A DNA stretch of 64,000 bases from Neofusicoccum parvum. Its lineage: Eukaryota > Ascomycota > Dothideomycetes > Botryosphaeriales > Botryosphaeriaceae. The stretch is taken from positions 1,426,001 through 1,490,000 of the forward strand of contig CP087206.1 of NCBI GenBank assembly GCA_020912385.1, in the 5' to 3' direction. Under the pieces are notes generated by a model. That model saw nothing but the letters and a program-made list of their open reading frames with translations. It did no database searches and was not told the origin of the DNA. This document shows positions 1-12,118 of the stretch, one piece after another (position 1 is the first letter of the stretch; each line of letters starts with the position of its first letter). The position numbers and the translations under genes are program-made.

Positions 1-1823
1 CAGCCATCGCCCAAAACGTCGAGGCGTAGCAAGCCTTGCCGAAGCACAGCACATCTTCATCGTCGCCCGGATTCTGCCTTAGGCCGTCACTGCCGTTGTT
101 CGAGGCGGCGGAGCCCCAGTCGTAGACGGCGCTGTAGACGACTCCCCAGACAGCTGCGCCAGCCGCCGGCATCATGGCTACGATGCCCCAATTTGTGCCG
201 AAGTTTTCGACTCCCCAGACTGCGGCGATGACGATAGGCACGAGCGAGAAGACGGCGCCGTAACCGGCTCCGATCAGAGCACTGACAATCCAGAAGCGCT
301 CGCCGTGGCCTTGAACGCCACCAGCAGCGAGGATGACCTGGCCCAGGGATAGTAGAAGAGAGAAAAGGATCAGGAAGACGATGCGGGAGATGGTGAAGCG
401 GCGGCGAGGAGGCAGAGATGCAAGGGAAGAGGCCTGAGAGCGGGGGCCACGGAGATGAGCAGGCGACGAGTCGGAGGCGGGAGCGAAGAGATCGGAGACG
501 GTGCCAGTGAGGAGGCGGGCGATGGTTGAAGTCAAGGCAACGATGGAGACGTGGGTTGCAGGCGAAGTGCGGTACTCGGCGGCGGTCGGGACATTGTAGA
601 GGGTTCCAATGATGGTGCCCAAGTTGTTGATGAAAGCCTCGCCAGGGCCGGTGACCAAGAAGAAGCCTGCGGCCAGCCACCACATAGTCGGGTCGGAGAG
701 GAAGCGGCGCGTCTCCTCGTTCAGGAGCCAGTTCTTCTTGGCGCGTTCTTGCTCGGCCTTGAGCTTCAAGTGCTTGGCCTCGGAGCGCAAGAAATCAAAC
801 TGCGAGTCCGAGAGATCCTGCGGGGCCATGGTGCCGTATCCATGCTGGTTGGCAGCGCGGCTGAAGAACTCGTCCTCCTGCAGGAGGCCGCTCCGCTCCA
901 GCTCGTCCACGGCATCGTCAATCATCTCTTCCTCGTCTACAATGCGCAGCGTAGCAGCGCCGAGCAGACCCACGCAGAACAGGAAAATGCCCAGGAACAG
1001 GAAGAAGCGGAACACGTCCACGTCTCCGCGGGAGCCGTCCGGGCGGCGCTCGTACAGCAGGCGGCTGCCCACCTGGCTCTGCCACATGCCGCTCAGGCCG
1101 AACGCAGCCACTGGCACGGCCAGCGCAAGACCCTTGTTCTGTCCGCGGCCGAAGTTCTTGGCGCAGGTGGTGAGGGCGGCGAAGTACATGGCCGAGGTGC
1201 CCAGGCCGATGGGCACAAAGGCCAGCACCATGACGCCGAACGGCCAGCCGTGAGGGCCGGCATGGTAGGTGAAGGCAGCGAGCAGGTAGCCGAAGCCGAA
1301 AAAGAGGGCGGACAGGAAGGCCGAGAGGGCAGGGCCGAAGCGGTCGCAGATGTAGCCGAAGACGGGCACCGGGAGGTACATGGCCAGCTCGGCGGTGATG
1401 GAGATTATGTTGACCTGGAACTGGGTGTAGCGCAGGCGCGACTGGAAGAGCGGCGCGTAGAGCGAGTAGACGGTAATGGAGCCGGCGGCCAGGCTGGTGT
1501 CGGGGCAGTCAGTATCAGTATGCAGACAGCTTCGCACAGCGTGCTGCAGGCGGCAGACGGGGCCGGGGTGGTACACACCAGCAGAGCACGGCGCAGGCGT
1601 AGCCGCCATAGCGTTGGACCTGTCGCTGCATCATCTGGCGGTCGCGTTCCTGGATCTGCTCGGCGACCTGGTCGAAGAAGCTGCCGGCATAGGAGTTGGA
1701 GGAGCGGGAGTCGAGGGTGTCATCGGGACGCAGCAGCCGGCGCGTCTCAGCCGCGGCCGAGGGGTAGTCGCGCTTGTCGATGTGCGCGTGGCCACGCCCC
1801 AAGCTCCCCGAGGGCGACGGCAT
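1..1823 (-). CDS. MCH1: MCH1-like major facilitator transporter, 3' end cut by window
   Basis: Exons complement(1579..1823) and complement(<1..1493), with a GT-AG intron at 1494-1578; splicing joins YACAVLC to CLAAGSITVYS without a frame break. The visible 579 residues hold a polar N-terminus of about 70 residues, then MFS helices: a first helix ending in SLYAPLFQSRLRYTQFQ, the loop VPVFGYICDRFGP (MFS motif A position), a long central loop with many charged residues, and the second six-helix half up to FGKACYASTFWAMA. This arrangement matches fungal MCH1 proteins, which resemble monocarboxylate permeases but have no proven substrate; a vacuolar-membrane location is known for the yeast member only. 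The start at 1823 is the first ATG in frame. The stop codon lies left of the window. Family assignment is from memory of conserved stretches; substrate is unknown. Confidence 0.8.
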
Positions 1824-2073
1824 TGTGTCAGCGGCGGACGCGAGGCATTGGCGACGGCGGCCAAGGGACCTGGCGACCTGACGGCGAGCGAGCACGCCCT
1901 GCGCCCGCCGAACTGGCGGTAATGAGCTGGCCGGCGCCGCGCTCGCGCTCGCGCTCCGTCGCTGCCACCACCGCTGCCGCCGCCGCCCGTGCGCCAGAAT
2001 AATTCCTCCGCCGCGCCGCCGCCGTCACCACCACCGCCGCCCTCCAGCCAGGCCCGCCTGCTCGCCGTCCGAC
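1824..2073. promoter_or_regulatory. Divergent upstream region MCH1/RRP42
   Basis: Only 250 bp separate the two start codons, so both promoters and both 5' leaders must lie here. The stretch is very GC-rich with GCCGCC-type repeats. No TATA box is seen. Confidence 0.5.
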
Positions 2074-3235
2074 ATGCCGCCGCCCAGCCAGCACCTGCTG
2101 CTCTCGCCCGCCGAGCTCGCCTACATCCACTCGTCGCTGTCCCTCAGCCCGCCCGTCCGCCCCGACGGCCGCAGTCCGACCCAGTTCCGCCCGCTCGTCG
2201 CCGAGACCGACATCCTGCCCGGCGCAAACGGCAGCGCGCGGATATGCTTCGCCGACGGCACTGAGGCCATTGTGGGCGCGAAGGCCGAGGTCGAGAAGAG
2301 CGTCTGGCGGCCTGGCCAGCACAATGTCGAGCTGGCCGACGTGGAAATGGCCGACGACGCGGCCGCCGACGACGGCAGAGGCGGCATGGGCGAGAACGCG
2401 TGGGTGGAGATGAGCGTCGAGATCCCCGGCTACCGCGACGATGACCCGCTGCCCATCTTCCTGGCCGCCATGCTGACCGAGGCTCTGCTGGCCGACGGCC
2501 AGCTGCGGGACCGCTTGTTCATCAACCGCCGCTTCCACTGGAAGCTCTACATCGACGTGCGTTCCTCCACCACCACCAAACAACCCCAAGTGCTAACCCG
2601 CCACCCCACAGATCCTCCTCCTCTCCGCCCCGCTCTCCTACCCCCTCCCCCTCCTCTCTCTCACCACCCATCTCGCCCTCCTCTCCACCCGCCTCCCGCG
2701 TCTCAAATCCGAACGCGACGAAGACCCGCTCTTCGACGACGACTGGGCCGCATCCACGCCCCTCTACCCGCGCAGCGGCAGCGCCCACGCCATCCCGCGG
2801 CCGCCCGTCACGCTCCTCGTCGTCGCCGTCGGCGCCAACGTCATCTTCGACCCGTCCAAGGAGGAGCTCGCCGTCGCCGAAGCCGTCATCGCGCTGTCCG
2901 TCGGCGAGAGCTCTCCAGCCATCGCCACGACCGTCGCCGGGAAGCCCGCGGCCCCGCAGCCGCTCCGCCTCCTCGCCATCCGCACCATCGACCCCCCCTC
3001 CCGCCTCACCCCGCCCGGCGTGCCCAACGCCCTCAACAGCGCCACCGGCGGCGTGGCCCCGACGAGCAGCGCCGAGGCCATCGCCCTGCGCGAGGGCTTG
3101 CAGGCCCCGGGTGTGTGGACGCCGCCGCGAGGAGGCGTCAAGCGCGGGCTCGTGGCGCGCGTCATCAAGCTGGCGACGCAGGAGGGGGGCGTGGCGGAGG
3201 AGGTGCTGGCGGCGCTGGAGGCGGTGGAGAAATGA
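2074..3235 (+). CDS. RRP42: Exosome complex subunit RRP42 (RNase PH fold)
   Basis: Two exons, 2074..2556 and 2612..3235, give 368 residues; the 55-nt intron has GTGCGT and CACAG ends and splicing yields KLYID-ILLLSAP. Rrp42 (EXOSC7) is one of six RNase PH-like ring subunits of the RNA exosome, which degrades and trims RNA 3'-5' in nucleus and cytoplasm; the ring subunit itself is catalytically inert. The opening LLLSPAELAYIHSS followed by VRPDGRSPTQFRPL and an ETDILPGANGSAR block is typical of this subunit, and a second-domain block with TLLVVAVGANVIFDPSKEE lies near residue 226. Length is a little above the usual 270-310 residues because of low-complexity Ala/Pro-rich insertions near the C-terminus. 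It shares a 250-bp upstream region with the divergent MCH1-like gene. Confusion with RRP43 or RRP45 is possible but the N-terminal block favours RRP42. Confidence 0.88.
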
Positions 3236-4508
3236 AGAAGGACAAAAAAAAAACGAAACTTGGTTTTCCTCTTGCAGAAAGGATGGCGTTTAAAAACAGA
3301 AAAGGGATGGGCGTTAAGAAGACGGGATATCCTGGCCTGACATTCTGGCCCAGGACATCGGTTCGGATGAAAGAAAGTACTCGAATTGAACTGGGAAACG
3401 AGGAACGGCAATGTTGCCGAGGCGGCCAGGCGGTATTGAGCCCCCGGGACATTGGCATAGACCCAGTCACGAACCACCGCTCCGTCTCCTGGTGGTAGCA
3501 TCGGTGAGGGCCGAGCAGTATTGGCTGCCCGATGTGTTTGGAATCATCGGGCCAAGCGGCGTGACGCCATGTTGCTGTAATGTCGAGGGAAATGACCGCT
3601 AGAAAAAGCGTTTGGCTGTAGTTTGCAAGCGCTGCATGAAGGATCAATACCCAAAGAAGGGCTATCGCCGCGCAGGCGTGGTCCAATATAATGTTGAACA
3701 AAAAATCTAAAGAAGCTTCTTCCGCACCTATTCCTCCATCTTGAGATAGTGCAAACCCAATTTATCAGTCAGAAAGAGATATTAATGCGAGGCGAGATGC
3801 TGGTCTAGTCATTTGTTTGCACTGGGCACGGCGAGAAATCCGCGGTAGCCTCACTTTGACAACTCCTCAAGTCTTTCAATGCAAGATCTTTATTGGGGAA
3901 CTATCTGAGCTACTCCAAAGTCCTCTTCGTTTTTGCCTCCGAATCCACAAGTACCCCAAGTGTCTTGGGGGACGGTGAAGGAGTAGAGGATGAGCCATGT
4001 TTTTTTTTTTTGGCAAAACTGTGGAGCGATATTGGGACCACCTCAGTAGCTCACCCACAGCGTGACTGATGACAAAAGCAAGTCGCTGGGGATGGGGATT
4101 TTTGGGTCATGGGGGAATTAATGGAGAAGTGAATGTATGAAAGTCAATTTTGCTGGGGGCCCGCTTTAGCAAAAATCAGGATCAAAGGTGATGAGTTTCA
4201 GCTTTGGTAAAATGAAACGGGTCGAAGGGTTTTAGAGGAATGGAACGAAAGCAGTTGTATTTGAGTTTCTGGGGAAAGTTGAGCAGTCAGGCCTCCGTGC
4301 CGGTATGACGAATGTTGCCGAGCAGTTTCAGGGACGAAATCAGTGCAAGAAATGCCCCAGCATCTGATCTGATTAGAACGTCGTTCGGGTGTGATAATGC
4401 ATCTTGAAAAGAAGAAGAAGAAGAAGATGGTTGAAAGCAATCCACGGTGTTAATCCGCATGCCGGAATTCTAACCGGCTTCGCTTTCGAGATAAACTCGT
4501 TGGCTCTG
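3236..4508. other. Convergent 3' intergenic region
   Basis: Lies between the stop codons of RRP42 (+) and the 1046-aa gene (-), so it holds two 3' UTRs and terminators. It has short A runs near 3244-3253 and 4009-4019 and a GAA tract. No coding region is supported. Confidence 0.6.
4411..4428 (+). repeat. (GAA)6 microsatellite
   Basis: Six tandem GAA/AAG units just downstream of the 1046-aa gene's stop codon, read on the + strand. Confidence 0.9.
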
Positions 4509-7500
4509 TCAGTGCAGCGCGCTGTTAGTACGTCCAGCGGCAATGCCCGCCAGTTGTCGGAGGAGGTCGAGAAGTTGTTCGAAGTTCTTGAGGGAAGGCG
4601 GCTCTTCAGGGCCGCCGTCCGGTTCCTCCTGGTTTTCCTCGCTGTCTCCATCTCCATCGGATTCAGAGTCGGTACCGTCGCCGACTTGACGAGAGACTCC
4701 GGTTAATGCAGAGCTGTCGGGATTCTCCGGGAAAAGAAGATTGCAGGGATTTCCAACGCCCCAGCTGGCAACTTTTCCAATGTCTAGGCCGTTATTTGCC
4801 GCTAGCAGCCGGTCCCAGTTGTTGTTGTGGACATTCAGTGTCCATCGGGGCTCAAAGGGCTTCTGGCTCCCATTCTGCTGGACGGTCTTCATGACCTGAG
4901 AAACCTCCACAACCCACTCTCCCTTGCTCGCTACGGTATTGAATTTCCAGCAGCGCTTCTGCCGGACTGATTTGACAGGAACCCTGGTGCGATAGTTGAT
5001 GAAATTGTGTCCTTCCTCGAGGTTACTCACGTCTAGAGTTAAGGTGTGGGGGAACATTAAGTAGTTCGGCGACAAGGCCTGCTCATCAACAGGAACAAAA
5101 GCGTCGAGTCCTATGTGCCAGGCAAGACCATTCTGAAGACTGACAATACTGCCGTCCAACAGGTTGCGGGGTTCTGTCTTGTCCTTGCGTAGCTGGAGCC
5201 AGCGCTTTGAGATGAGATTGGTGACACCGCCATCCTGCGATAACTCTACGTCGAGAATAAAATCTCCAGCTATGCCAGCAGGGTTCGCAATTTCGAAAGT
5301 TGCAGCATACACAGGCTGAACATCCGAGAGTCTGAGTGTCCATGCGTCTGGTGGTGCTAGGAGATGAGAAGCTTCAAAGCATCTCGCCAGCAAGTGGCCC
5401 TCGACGATGTGATCTCCGATCTCCGCCGAGACCCTGGCGTCCATCCTCTCGTGGTCTTCCATCATGTCTGCAAATGCAGTGTATGAGTATGTGTCTTCAC
5501 TCATGTCGGCACTTTGTGTCTTCCGTGCCACGAATGTGCCTAAGTGTAACTGCAGCTTCAGCAGACCCTGGAAATAGCGAGCGTGTTGTGTAGTCTCTGT
5601 GACAGCCTGGAGAAGTCTCCTAGCAACGGTATCCTCGGCATTTGAATGGCTGGTCCGAGCCGGATGCTTGAAACGGAAAGCTATACCGTCATCCTGCGAA
5701 TTGCTGGCATTTTCATCCAGTGGGCGCGGAAATTGGTACGGGACTTTGCTGACCGGAGGCAGAACATCATCCATCCCATGCGGTACGTCGAGAATAGCGA
5801 AAGTTTCTGCCCCAAATGCATTTGCGTTCCACTGTGCTGGGATACGACCCATCCTTTCGAGGGCTTCTTGAAGGGTTTCCTCGTCATCACCTTGAAGCTT
5901 GAAGACAGTCCGGGGCCCTCTTTCGCAAGTGATGTACACCATACAGTCCATCCTGATAGGGTCGAGGGCTTCATAGCTGATGCCTAAGACTTTTTCAGGC
6001 TCTTTACTCAGTGGCCAAATGAACGTAGTGCTGTGCCTGGGACGCTCCTGCTCACTATCCGGAACGCTCTGCCGAAACTTCTGCCGCTCTGCGTCCCGTT
6101 GAAGCCGCTTGCGAAGGCGCCTCTCATCTCTCCTGTTGTAGGCTCGCACCTCTGCCCATCTGTCGCCCGTCTCTTTTTCGATTTCCTTTAACCATTCGCG
6201 TGTTAACTCCGTTGCGGCTTCCACCGCCAGCGGGTCTCCGTATATTTCGAGCCTGACCGTTGACATGTTCCTATGCTGTCCCCACACTGGGTTGATATGG
6301 GTGTTTGTGGTAACGGCGATTTCAGCGACACGGCTAATTGCGGGTTTAGAGCTCGACCTTGTATCCAGAGTTCTACACGAAATTAGCAAAGTCACATCAC
6401 ATAAAGCATAAGAACTCACCGGCCAACGAAGTTCCACTGAGGCAGCACAAAGATCTTGTCTGGCCGCATGCCCTTCATCCTCCACTTTGCCGTAGCAGAG
6501 GTATCGTGCTGAGTGGCTAAGATGGGAATTTGCCTTTCCGATTCAATGGCCTTAGCCACCTTGTCGGCCTCGAGATGCTTGCTGACACCTGGTGACATGG
6601 CGGCACTGTCTGTCGAAGGAAATTGGTTGGTGTTGCTTAGGTTCCTGGCAAACGAGGTCGATGCAAAAGACTCTCTGTCTGTGTGTGGCGGATGCATGTA
6701 CCCGTGTGCACGTGGTACAGCTGTGTTGCCACTCGGAACAGTCTTTATGCGAGACTCATGACCGCGGGCTACGTGGAAGTCGCCACGAGAGCTTTGAGGG
6801 CCGTGTACATGAGCGCGTTGAGGGAGGGAACTTTGAGGAAGGCGAGAAGAATGAGAACTGTGACCATCAACCCGAAGAGCTTGGCGACTGTGGCCGCCAT
6901 GCGGACTGCCACGGCCACGAGGACTGCCGCGGCCGCGAGGACTTCCATGGCCGCCATAGGACTGGTGTTGAGGCGTCTGAGGGGAGCTTGAGGAAGGAAT
7001 CATAACCCGCCTACGATTCTCGTCGCTAGCAGCGTAGTTAGAAGAAATTCTACCATTGCCGTTCGACTGCGCCTCGAACCAAGCCTCATCTTCATCCCTC
7101 TTCAGGATAGGGGTCTTCTTCTCCAAAAGGCTCATCGAGGAATTAACATGACGAGCATCACTGGTAGTATCTTCGCCAGTGTTCCAACCCGGGCTTGACG
7201 TAACGAACGGGCCTGGGTCAAGCTCCATGAGTAGATCCATGTTCGAGGATGGCGTCCTTCCGTGCCTGGTCTGCATAGATCTGTGGTTGGAGGAAGGTTT
7301 GTGGCCAGTAGTGCGGTCCGGGCTGGCGATTGGAATCAGTTGAGAGGGCAACCCAGCGCCCCGGCGAGGAGATGAGGCAGCGGAAGAGCTGGAGGCGCCA
7401 GATGCGAGGGCAGCAAATGCGTTGGATGGGTCTTTCCAGGCCTCCAGACGATCCTCAGGCTCATCAAAGCTGATAAGGCACTCCTCCGACTTCTGAGAAG

Positions 7501-7754
7501 CGGGCTGGCTGGCAGACGATCCATACTGTGGGCGATAGTGGGTCGGCGGCCTAGAGGCAGACGATCGAGGTGGACCATTCTTCTTGCGGCCCACCGGCTG
7601 CCAATCTGCGAGATTTTCAGCAAGTGTCAAGGGCGCAGCACTTTCGTAAGGGACGGGATTCCCACCAGCAGCGTTTTGCTTCTCGAAGCTGTAGACAGAA
7701 GTGTCAGCGTTGGATCAATGCGTCAGTTTAGTGAGGATCAGCTCACCTATCCAT
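4509..7754 (-). CDS. Conserved fungal protein of unknown function, 1046 aa
   Basis: Exons complement(7747..7754), complement(6420..7688) and complement(4509..6372). Introns of 58 and 47 nt have GTGAGC/ACAG and GTGAGT/GTAG ends. The start is the 8-nt exon ATGGATAG: splicing gives MDSFEKQNAAGG, and no other splice fits the phase of exon 2. Residues 1-400 are polar and disordered, with W-Q-P-V-G-R-K-K near residue 32, many Ser/Pro, and an RG-type repeat (GSPRGRGSPRGRGSPHGG) near residues 250-270. The C-terminal two thirds are folded-looking, with a charged helix (LTREWLKEIEKETGDR), alternating hydrophobic blocks, and an acidic tail (DSESDGDGDSEENQEE). I do not recognise a catalytic motif. The RG repeats hint at RNA binding; it may match an existing fungal DUF (DUF7905 comes to mind, unverified). 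Confidence 0.75.
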
Positions 7755-8944
7755 TCTTCTTCCGTGAGGCCATTTAGATACAGAGGAGCAAGAGGATGGT
7801 GGCGCGGCAGTGAAACGGGTCGATTGAGGTCTTGCTTGTCCGCTTAGATGAGTGGTGTGAATCGATGGAGTCGTGAGCCAAGACAGCCAGGCGACTGCAG
7901 TCGCGCGGCCCGCAGAGTCGTTGGCTGGATCGAGAGAGGGGGGCTAAGGGAGAGGAAGGGCGATTGGCGAGTGAAAGGGAAGGGAAGGCATTGGGCGTGG
8001 AGGCGGTGCCGAGAAGCAGATGCAGAAGGCGCAGGTTCGACGCGACAATTCAGGGCCCATCTCTGGACCCTGGCAACGGTGGCGAAGCACAGGCTCGAAT
8101 GTGAAAGCATGGTAATGGAGCGTTTTCCGGCAGGCAGTGTGGTCGGGCGCCTGCGGAGAGCTGTTCAAGTCTGTCCCGCTTGAAGCAGACCGAATTCGAA
8201 TCACTAACATAGATAAGGGGCATTGACACGACTCGGGCACGGCATCTTCGTCACTCTAAAGATAGTTGCTCTTTGATGCTATCTCTGCCGGAGTGTGTCA
8301 GCAAGCTCTGATACAGAACGACGCAAACACCGACAACGCAAGGGTTTTGCATTTACGCATTGCTGGGTAGGCGTCTCACTGTGCAACTGGCCATCTAAGA
8401 AGGCTACCCAGAGTGCAATGGCGTGTTCAGACGTCTTGAGTATTCGGCGCTTCGACGTTGCGGAGAAGATTCGACCGGCGCCGCTGATGCCTCGCTGGTC
8501 TACCGGGCGGCCTGTGGGGCTTTACTAGCCCAGTCCAGGAGCCGGCGGCGCTTGTCCAGCATTTTTGTTTCCCTGCAGCTTGCCATTGAACGCCCAGGCG
8601 GACGGAAGACGGGGTTGATCGGCGACTTGCCCGCCATCAAAGGGCACTCGCTGGGAGCTAGAGTTCCGAGAATGGGTTCCTGTAGACATACTTTGACTAA
8701 GGCTACCAGGGCATCTCGATTGCTACTCGCGGCAATGCCACTCGCGGCCGAGGCGGCGGCGGCGCAGACAGAGGTGGAGGAGAGGTGCGCGGGCGGAGAG
8801 AGGTCGTGGAATGGCCCAAGCAGGCGCCGGCGCTGACTCGCGGGACGACGGGATAGACGACCGCATCCCAAAATCTCAAAGACCGACCTCCACCACCAAC
8901 CATCCAAGCTCCCTCCGCCGCGCCCACCCCATCCGCCCGCCACA
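7755..8944. promoter_or_regulatory. Divergent upstream region, unknown gene / uL23m
   Basis: About 1.2 kb between two divergent starts. Mixed composition with no convincing coding frame; presumably two promoters and 5' leaders. The uL23m leader just before 8945 is C-rich (CCTCCACCACC type), common in fungal transcripts. Confidence 0.5.
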
Positions 8945-9777
8945 ATGGCAGCCCAGAAGTTCGCACCCTTCCCGCTGGGCAGGAAAGCCGTCTACCTGTA
9001 CGCCCCCACCCCGCTCAATCGCACCCGCACCCGCACCCGCCGCAGCACACGCGCGCATCGTCCGCGCCCGCTCCGCCGCACCACCGCCGCAGCCCCAACC
9101 ACAGCTAACCCACCGCCACGCACGCACAGCCCAGACTTCGCCCTCACCCTCCTCCGCACGCCCTTCCTGCCTCCCACGTTCGCCAAGTTCCTGGTGCCGC
9201 TGCACTTCAACAAGCTCGACCTGCGCGACTACCTGTGGCACGCCTACGGCGTGCGCTGCACCAACATCCGCTCCTTCGTGCAGCAGCAGAAGATGCGCCA
9301 GGACGACCACTCGCGCAAGCGACCCATGCCGCGCCGCTGGTACCGCGGCCCCGCCATCAAGAAGATGACGGTCGAGATGGACAAGCCGTTCGTGTGGCCC
9401 GAGGAGCCCGAGGATTGGACCGAGTACGTGTTTTTTTCTCCTTCGCCTTCCATCATCTCATGCATGCTGTTGGCTTGGGGGAGAGGGACTTTTGGGATGT
9501 CCCGGTCGTCCGGGGAATGGAGGGCGGAGGAAATGAGGATGGGGAGATGCTGGGAAGACAGGTTGATGTTTCTTTTGAGGACTCGAGATGCTGACAAGGG
9601 CCGCGCTGCAGATACTCGCGCGATCTCTACCGGGAGGCGAACAAGTACCAGGAGGCTGAGCAGCAAAAGATGCTGCCAGACCACATTTACGAAGGGCCCG
9701 AGGACCGGGAGACGCTACGCGAGCAGGCCGAGCGGTTACGCAATGGCGAGGAGTCCTGGGAGCCGATGTCGTCGTAG
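8945..9777 (+). CDS. MRP20: Mitochondrial large-subunit ribosomal protein uL23m
   Basis: Exons 8945..8997, 9130..9423 and 9612..9777 give 170 residues. Splicing the first intron produces KAVYL-PDFALTLLRTP, the family's usual block, followed by FLVPLHFNKLDLRDYLW and VRCTNIRSFVQQQK. The second intron joins EDWTE to YSRDLYREANKY. uL23m sits at the exit tunnel of the mitochondrial ribosome. The end KKMTVEMDKPFVWPEEPED is characteristic of fungal MRP20 homologues. Intron 1 (8998-9129) is 132 nt, a multiple of three, and has no in-frame stop, so an unspliced reading would add 44 Arg/Pro/Thr-rich residues; the family alignment argues that it is spliced. The gene is convergent with the sphingoid-base kinase gene. 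Confidence 0.92.
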
Positions 9778-10435
9778 TAGGCGACCGTTTCCGTTGAAGA
9801 AATCTGTCAAACTTTGGAAGATTCAATGCGGCTTAGTATGGAGGGGAGAGCATGGATGGTTGTGTCCTACTGGAGACGGCGCGGAGCAAGGACGATCGTT
9901 CCAGCCTTTGGTGTGTGGTTTTAGGAATTACCTGTGGTGTATTATGACTGTACAGAAAACAGCTGGGCTTTGACAGGGAAAATCAGGCATGGGCGGAGTT
10001 CATTGACGAATATATCATTTTGAAAGACAGACATCTTTCTTCGAGGCTCTTGTGGTCCCGTTCTTTCGAAGCATACATCGCGACATGTTCAGAGGATAAG
10101 GCTTCCTAGTGGCATCTCACAGCAATGCGGTATAGTAGAATATAACTCCTCTATTCCCAGACCTTGATCCTCCCAACCTAACTAAGATAAGAAATTATGA
10201 TGGAGACGAGCAGGGTATCTATCTGTATCTTGATGCAGAATACAGACGTTTTTGTTACATACAGGGGGAAACATCCTCCCGAACGAGCAAGAGGAAAGAA
10301 ACGAAAGGGGTTGAGAAGCAATGCACAAACGCGCCACCTAAGAAGGGAATGTTCTCTCAAAACAGACAGTTCTTACCTCTCTTACGCACTCACCTCCTGT
10401 TCTAAGCAATGACAGCAACACAAGCAGGAAACACA
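9778..10435. other. Convergent 3' intergenic region
   Basis: Between the stops of uL23m (+) and the lipid kinase (-); AT-richer than the genes, with no supported coding frame. Expected to hold both 3' UTRs. Confidence 0.6.
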
Positions 10436-12118
10436 CTACTGTGGGGGCCCCCTCGCCTCATACAGATGGCCTGTCTTACTCAATACAGTCCCCAACCCCC
10501 GATGCACCTCGGCCTGGAACGGCTCGAACGGGACCCTCTCGCCATCGATGCTGATGTAGCCATCCTTCTGGTTCTTCGGGATGATGCGGTACCCGGACAC
10601 CTTGCGGTACCCGACGTGCGGCATGTCGAAAAATGTGCCCTTCTCGACGGCAAGTAGCGTCTTGATAGACGTGACGCGGGCGATGTCGCCGTCGATGGTG
10701 ACCATGTCGAGGCAGCCGTCGCTGGGCAGCGCGGCCTGGAAGAAGTTAGCGTCGGCCGACATGTATGCCATGTTTCCAACGTAGAAGTTTCCCATCTTGT
10801 CGTACGGCGTCAGCTGCCAGCCGGGCGGAAGCGGGTCGTTGACTGTGCCGTAGCGCAGGGGCGGCAGCCCCGCGTTGTCAACCATGACCGACTGGCGCTT
10901 CTTGGTGCCGTCTTGGGGTGGGTTGGCGGCCTCGGCCGCGTAGGCTTGCTTGATCGAAGCTTTGTCCTCGATCTCGACAGCGACGGCCACGTCGCAGGGG
11001 TAGACGGTTTGCCCAATGATGCGAACTAGAAAACCGTACGTGAAGCGCTGGCCTCCCATCCAGCGCATATTCTCTGTGGCAAGGTCACACTCGGCAACGA
11101 TGCCAACGGATTGGGAGAGGAATGATAGAGTGCGGCGGTCGCCTTGGGTGATCGATACCAAATCCATCGGCGTCCGGAGGCCCTTGACGACGGCCAGGGC
11201 GGCCATGCTGCAGCTGTTGGTGCCGTTCAGATTCAGGCTCATGCCATTGCCGCTGCCGCACGGCAGCTGGACAACCGCAACCTGCTGCAATGCCCTTGCA
11301 GCGTCCTGTCGCTTTCCCAGGCCATTGAAGACCTCGTGAGGCACGCCATCTCCCGAGCAGCACGCGATTACGTCCCAATCGTCGACCTCGAGCTTCTCGG
11401 CGACCAGCTCCACGGCGTGGCCCGAGAACTGCGTCTCCTCGACGTCGACGACGCAGCGTGCGGCCGCAAAGATGGGCTCGATGTCCTTCGTGTACATCTT
11501 CTGCGCGCCGCCCTGGCCGCCGAACGGGTTCACCAGCACCTTGATGCGCTTCTGCCGCTGTGACGCGCCGTACGCCCGATCCAGCAGCTTTTCGACCCAT
11601 AGCCGCGCCTTGGCTTGGTTATCCTTGTCCACGGTGTAGTTCACAAACGCCGGGCGCACGACGGACGAGGACACGGCGCGCGCGTAGTGGATGGTAATGT
11701 GGACGGTGATGTCGAACTCGGCGAGCTCGGCCCAAAGCACGTTGTACAGGGGGATGGAGCGAGTGGTTTTGCTGCCTGCGAGCGGGCAAGAAAAACGTCA
11801 GTGGCAGCGGACAAGAGGCTGTACAGCGCGGCGCGGGCTCTCACGTACTACCTGGCAGCAGGCCGCAGCATTTCGAATCGTTCTCTACGAATGTCTCGTC
11901 TGCGTGCTCTGTCAGCCCCCAGGGCCCCGAGAAGGGGCAATGCGCTCGTGGTTACCTAGCACTACAAGCGTATCTTCCCCGAGCGATAGCGAGGCCAGCC
12001 GTCCCACGGCGAGATTATCAGGCGCCTCGGTAGGACTGAGCAGGGCGGCGCTCGGCGGAGTGAGGTCGTCGGCGTGCTCGTCGAAGGGGTTGCCCTCCCC
12101 GGTCGGCATGGTGGTCAT
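10436..12118 (-). CDS. LCB4: Sphingoid long-chain-base kinase (DAGK domain)
   Basis: Exons complement(11956..12118), complement(11852..11899) and complement(10436..11775) give 516 residues; introns are 56 and 76 nt. The enzyme phosphorylates sphingosine/dihydrosphingosine with ATP, controlling ceramide versus base-phosphate levels, usually at endomembranes. The DAGK catalytic fold starts near residue 145 with RIKVLVNPFGGQGGAQK; the nucleotide loop is CSGDGVPHEVFNGL, and LPCGSGNGMSLNL follows. Downstream blocks GGQRFTYGFLVRI and DKMGNFYVGNMAYMSADA and the C-terminal DGYISIDGERVPFEPFQ complete the family pattern. The N-terminal 70 residues are Pro/Ser/Glu-rich and poorly conserved in this family. 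Whether it is LCB4 or LCB5 cannot be said: many filamentous fungi have one gene. The short second exon (48 nt, DETFVENDSKCCGLLP) is supported by phase. Confidence 0.9.

Noticed and set aside
551..2002. 483-codon plus-strand open frame
   Set aside because: Antisense to the MCH1-like gene; its product is low-complexity and the opposite strand encodes clear MFS helices.
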